NCBI GenBank assembly: GCA_031268255.1
Contig: JAIRXO010000167.1
Coordinates: 1 to 7,112 of the forward strand
Reading direction: 5' to 3'
DNA from: Spirochaetaceae bacterium
GTDB lineage: Bacteria; Spirochaetota; Spirochaetia; Treponematales; Breznakiellaceae
DNA length: 7,112 nt
This document shows, piece after piece, positions 7,001 to 7,112 of the stretch (position 1 is its first letter; every line of letters begins with the position of its first letter). The notes under the pieces were generated by a model. It was not told where the DNA came from and ran no database searches. It worked only from the letters and a program-made list of their open reading frames with translations. The translations under genes and the position numbers were made by a program.

Positions 7001-7112
7001 ACCATACAGCCCATAGGCAAGACCTTTGTAGGCGGCCTTACGGTAAGTTCAATCATGACCCTTTTTATCACGCCGGTACTGTATTCTCTCCTCAACAGCC
7101 GGCATGACCGGC
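4016..7112 (+). CDS. RND-family efflux pump, AcrB type (BesB-like; extreme 3' end beyond window)
   Basis: Inner-membrane engine of the pump: a trimeric antiporter that takes substrates from periplasm or membrane and passes them to the channel. I read 1032 uninterrupted codons, close to the full 1010-1070; only the cytoplasmic tail after membrane segment 12 seems missing. Layout: NIAQYSVRRPVTITVLYALA with membrane segment 1 (about 2-30), porter domain one (33-335), membrane segments 2-6 (from 346), segment 7 (546-566), porter domain two (570-865), segments 8-12 (from 871). Family motifs include GLGMIVDASIVILENIHSYR (segment 4), SQFESFVDPLIIFFSIPLLF, and NRLRPILMTSLTTILGMAPI (segment 11). Of the AcrB relay residues, Asp407 is kept as D409, Asp408 is Ala410, Lys940 is Asn938, while Arg971 and Thr978 are kept as R968 and T975. 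The start is GTG at 4016, with GGAG at 4006-4009 inside the end of the adaptor gene, implying coupled translation. HAE-type drug or lipid efflux is likely; the substrate is unknown. Confidence 0.96.
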   Translation, partial: MNIAQYSVRRPVTITVLYALAMGIAATMVPRLAVDLYPSTSRPVLSVSTNYSGAGPADVARNVTEVLENALSSIEGLQDMTSNSSFENSQITLNFGYGIDMDETMTTVQNILNRSSGSLPDDADTPMLWRFDVSAMPIMRLVVQGNYPPDQLRTFAEDRIQAEIERIEGVASADVTGGTTRIVKVDVFLNRLAAFDLTLSDIGNALRGQNILSSGGSLARGSREYQILTQQELGSVADVRRLVVKNVSSKTASGGTNRSRIVRLEDVADVSLGYNENATRVYVDGQTGVYIQVQSESDSNSVQVATRVRDALDSINADLPQGITVDVLSDNTSLISATLNQVYSNALQGALLAMLILFIFLRNIKATLIIGFSIPISILLTLMLMSVFGFTLNLISLTGLILGLGMIVDASIVILENIHSYRLRGAKSEIAAILGSREMLRAIVASTTTTLCVFIPLIIYRNDLEMMGQMFQDLIFTVVISLTVSLVVALTLVPSLAGPIMKLDTRKQKPLRNKLLRAVDNGTEAVLLAMDNGYAKALDYCLNHRFLVLTFTVLLLAWSFMQFTGVGMNLFVRSRTDDNVTVNLAMSQGSTLEAAEALLLDLEKEVREKVRGYTHIIITARRGGRSSSQGSLQITLPAPALQIDSPQEIIDKLTPFTQELPGVQATFRSGRSMSSTQAVEIAVSSRDHTALLAAADEIRNILVRYLPEIENPEVNLSEGGPQLQVEIDRDRAAALGISLSAIAGEIRTAFNGTNATTILMGDQKVNVTVQLREEDRRALTDLDSIFVMGRAGRVTLSNVARIAENRAPSSIRRENREEIIRVTGDLPLGMAVTEMQLRLEETVAANFVPREGVTVRYLGEAREIAAYNRRFIFIILVAVFLVFGLMASQFESFVDPLIIFFSIPLLFIGVIWIYKIGNEPLSVFSMVGVVALVGIVVNNGIVLVDYANTLRARGRRVRAACIESGRNRLRPILMTSLTTILGMAPIAFFPGQGADTIQPIGKTFVGGLTVSSIMTLFITPVLYSLLNSRHDR

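Overview
The window holds five protein-coding genes in two divergent transcription units that share a 138-bp intergenic region (1491-1628). Nothing in it resembles an RNA gene, an insertion sequence, a CRISPR array or an integration site. The base composition is moderately GC-rich. Isoleucine is very often encoded by ATA, and coding density is high.

Left unit (minus strand, 1-1490): two membrane permeases of a peptide/nickel-type ABC importer. The DppB/OppB-type subunit is first (525-1490). It overlaps the DppC/OppC-type subunit by the four bases ATGA, and the latter runs off the left edge (1-528). The ATPase genes usually follow further downstream and would lie outside the window. No substrate-binding protein gene precedes the permeases here.

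Right unit (plus strand, 1629-7112): a complete tripartite efflux pump in the order outer-membrane channel (TolC family, 1629-2924), periplasmic adaptor (HlyD/AcrA family, 2978-4012), inner-membrane RND pump (AcrB family, 4016 to beyond the right edge). The adaptor would link pump and channel, so substrates are exported across both membranes. Two points stand out. The adaptor has no alpha-helical hairpin between its two lipoyl half-motifs. A perfect 17-bp inverted repeat covers the stop codon of the channel gene and ends three bases before the adaptor ribosome binding site.

The organism must be diderm. The channel-adaptor-pump order and the hairpinless adaptor match what is known of the Borrelia BesC-BesA-BesB pump. 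Together with the ATA-rich codon use this suggests a spirochaete, perhaps a relatively GC-rich Treponema-like one. This is an inference from gene architecture and memory, not a database result.

Overall the region is a fairly ordinary transport locus. I do not see convincing evidence of an entirely new system. The adaptor architecture, the stop-codon hairpin and the altered proton-relay residues of the pump are the points most worth following up.
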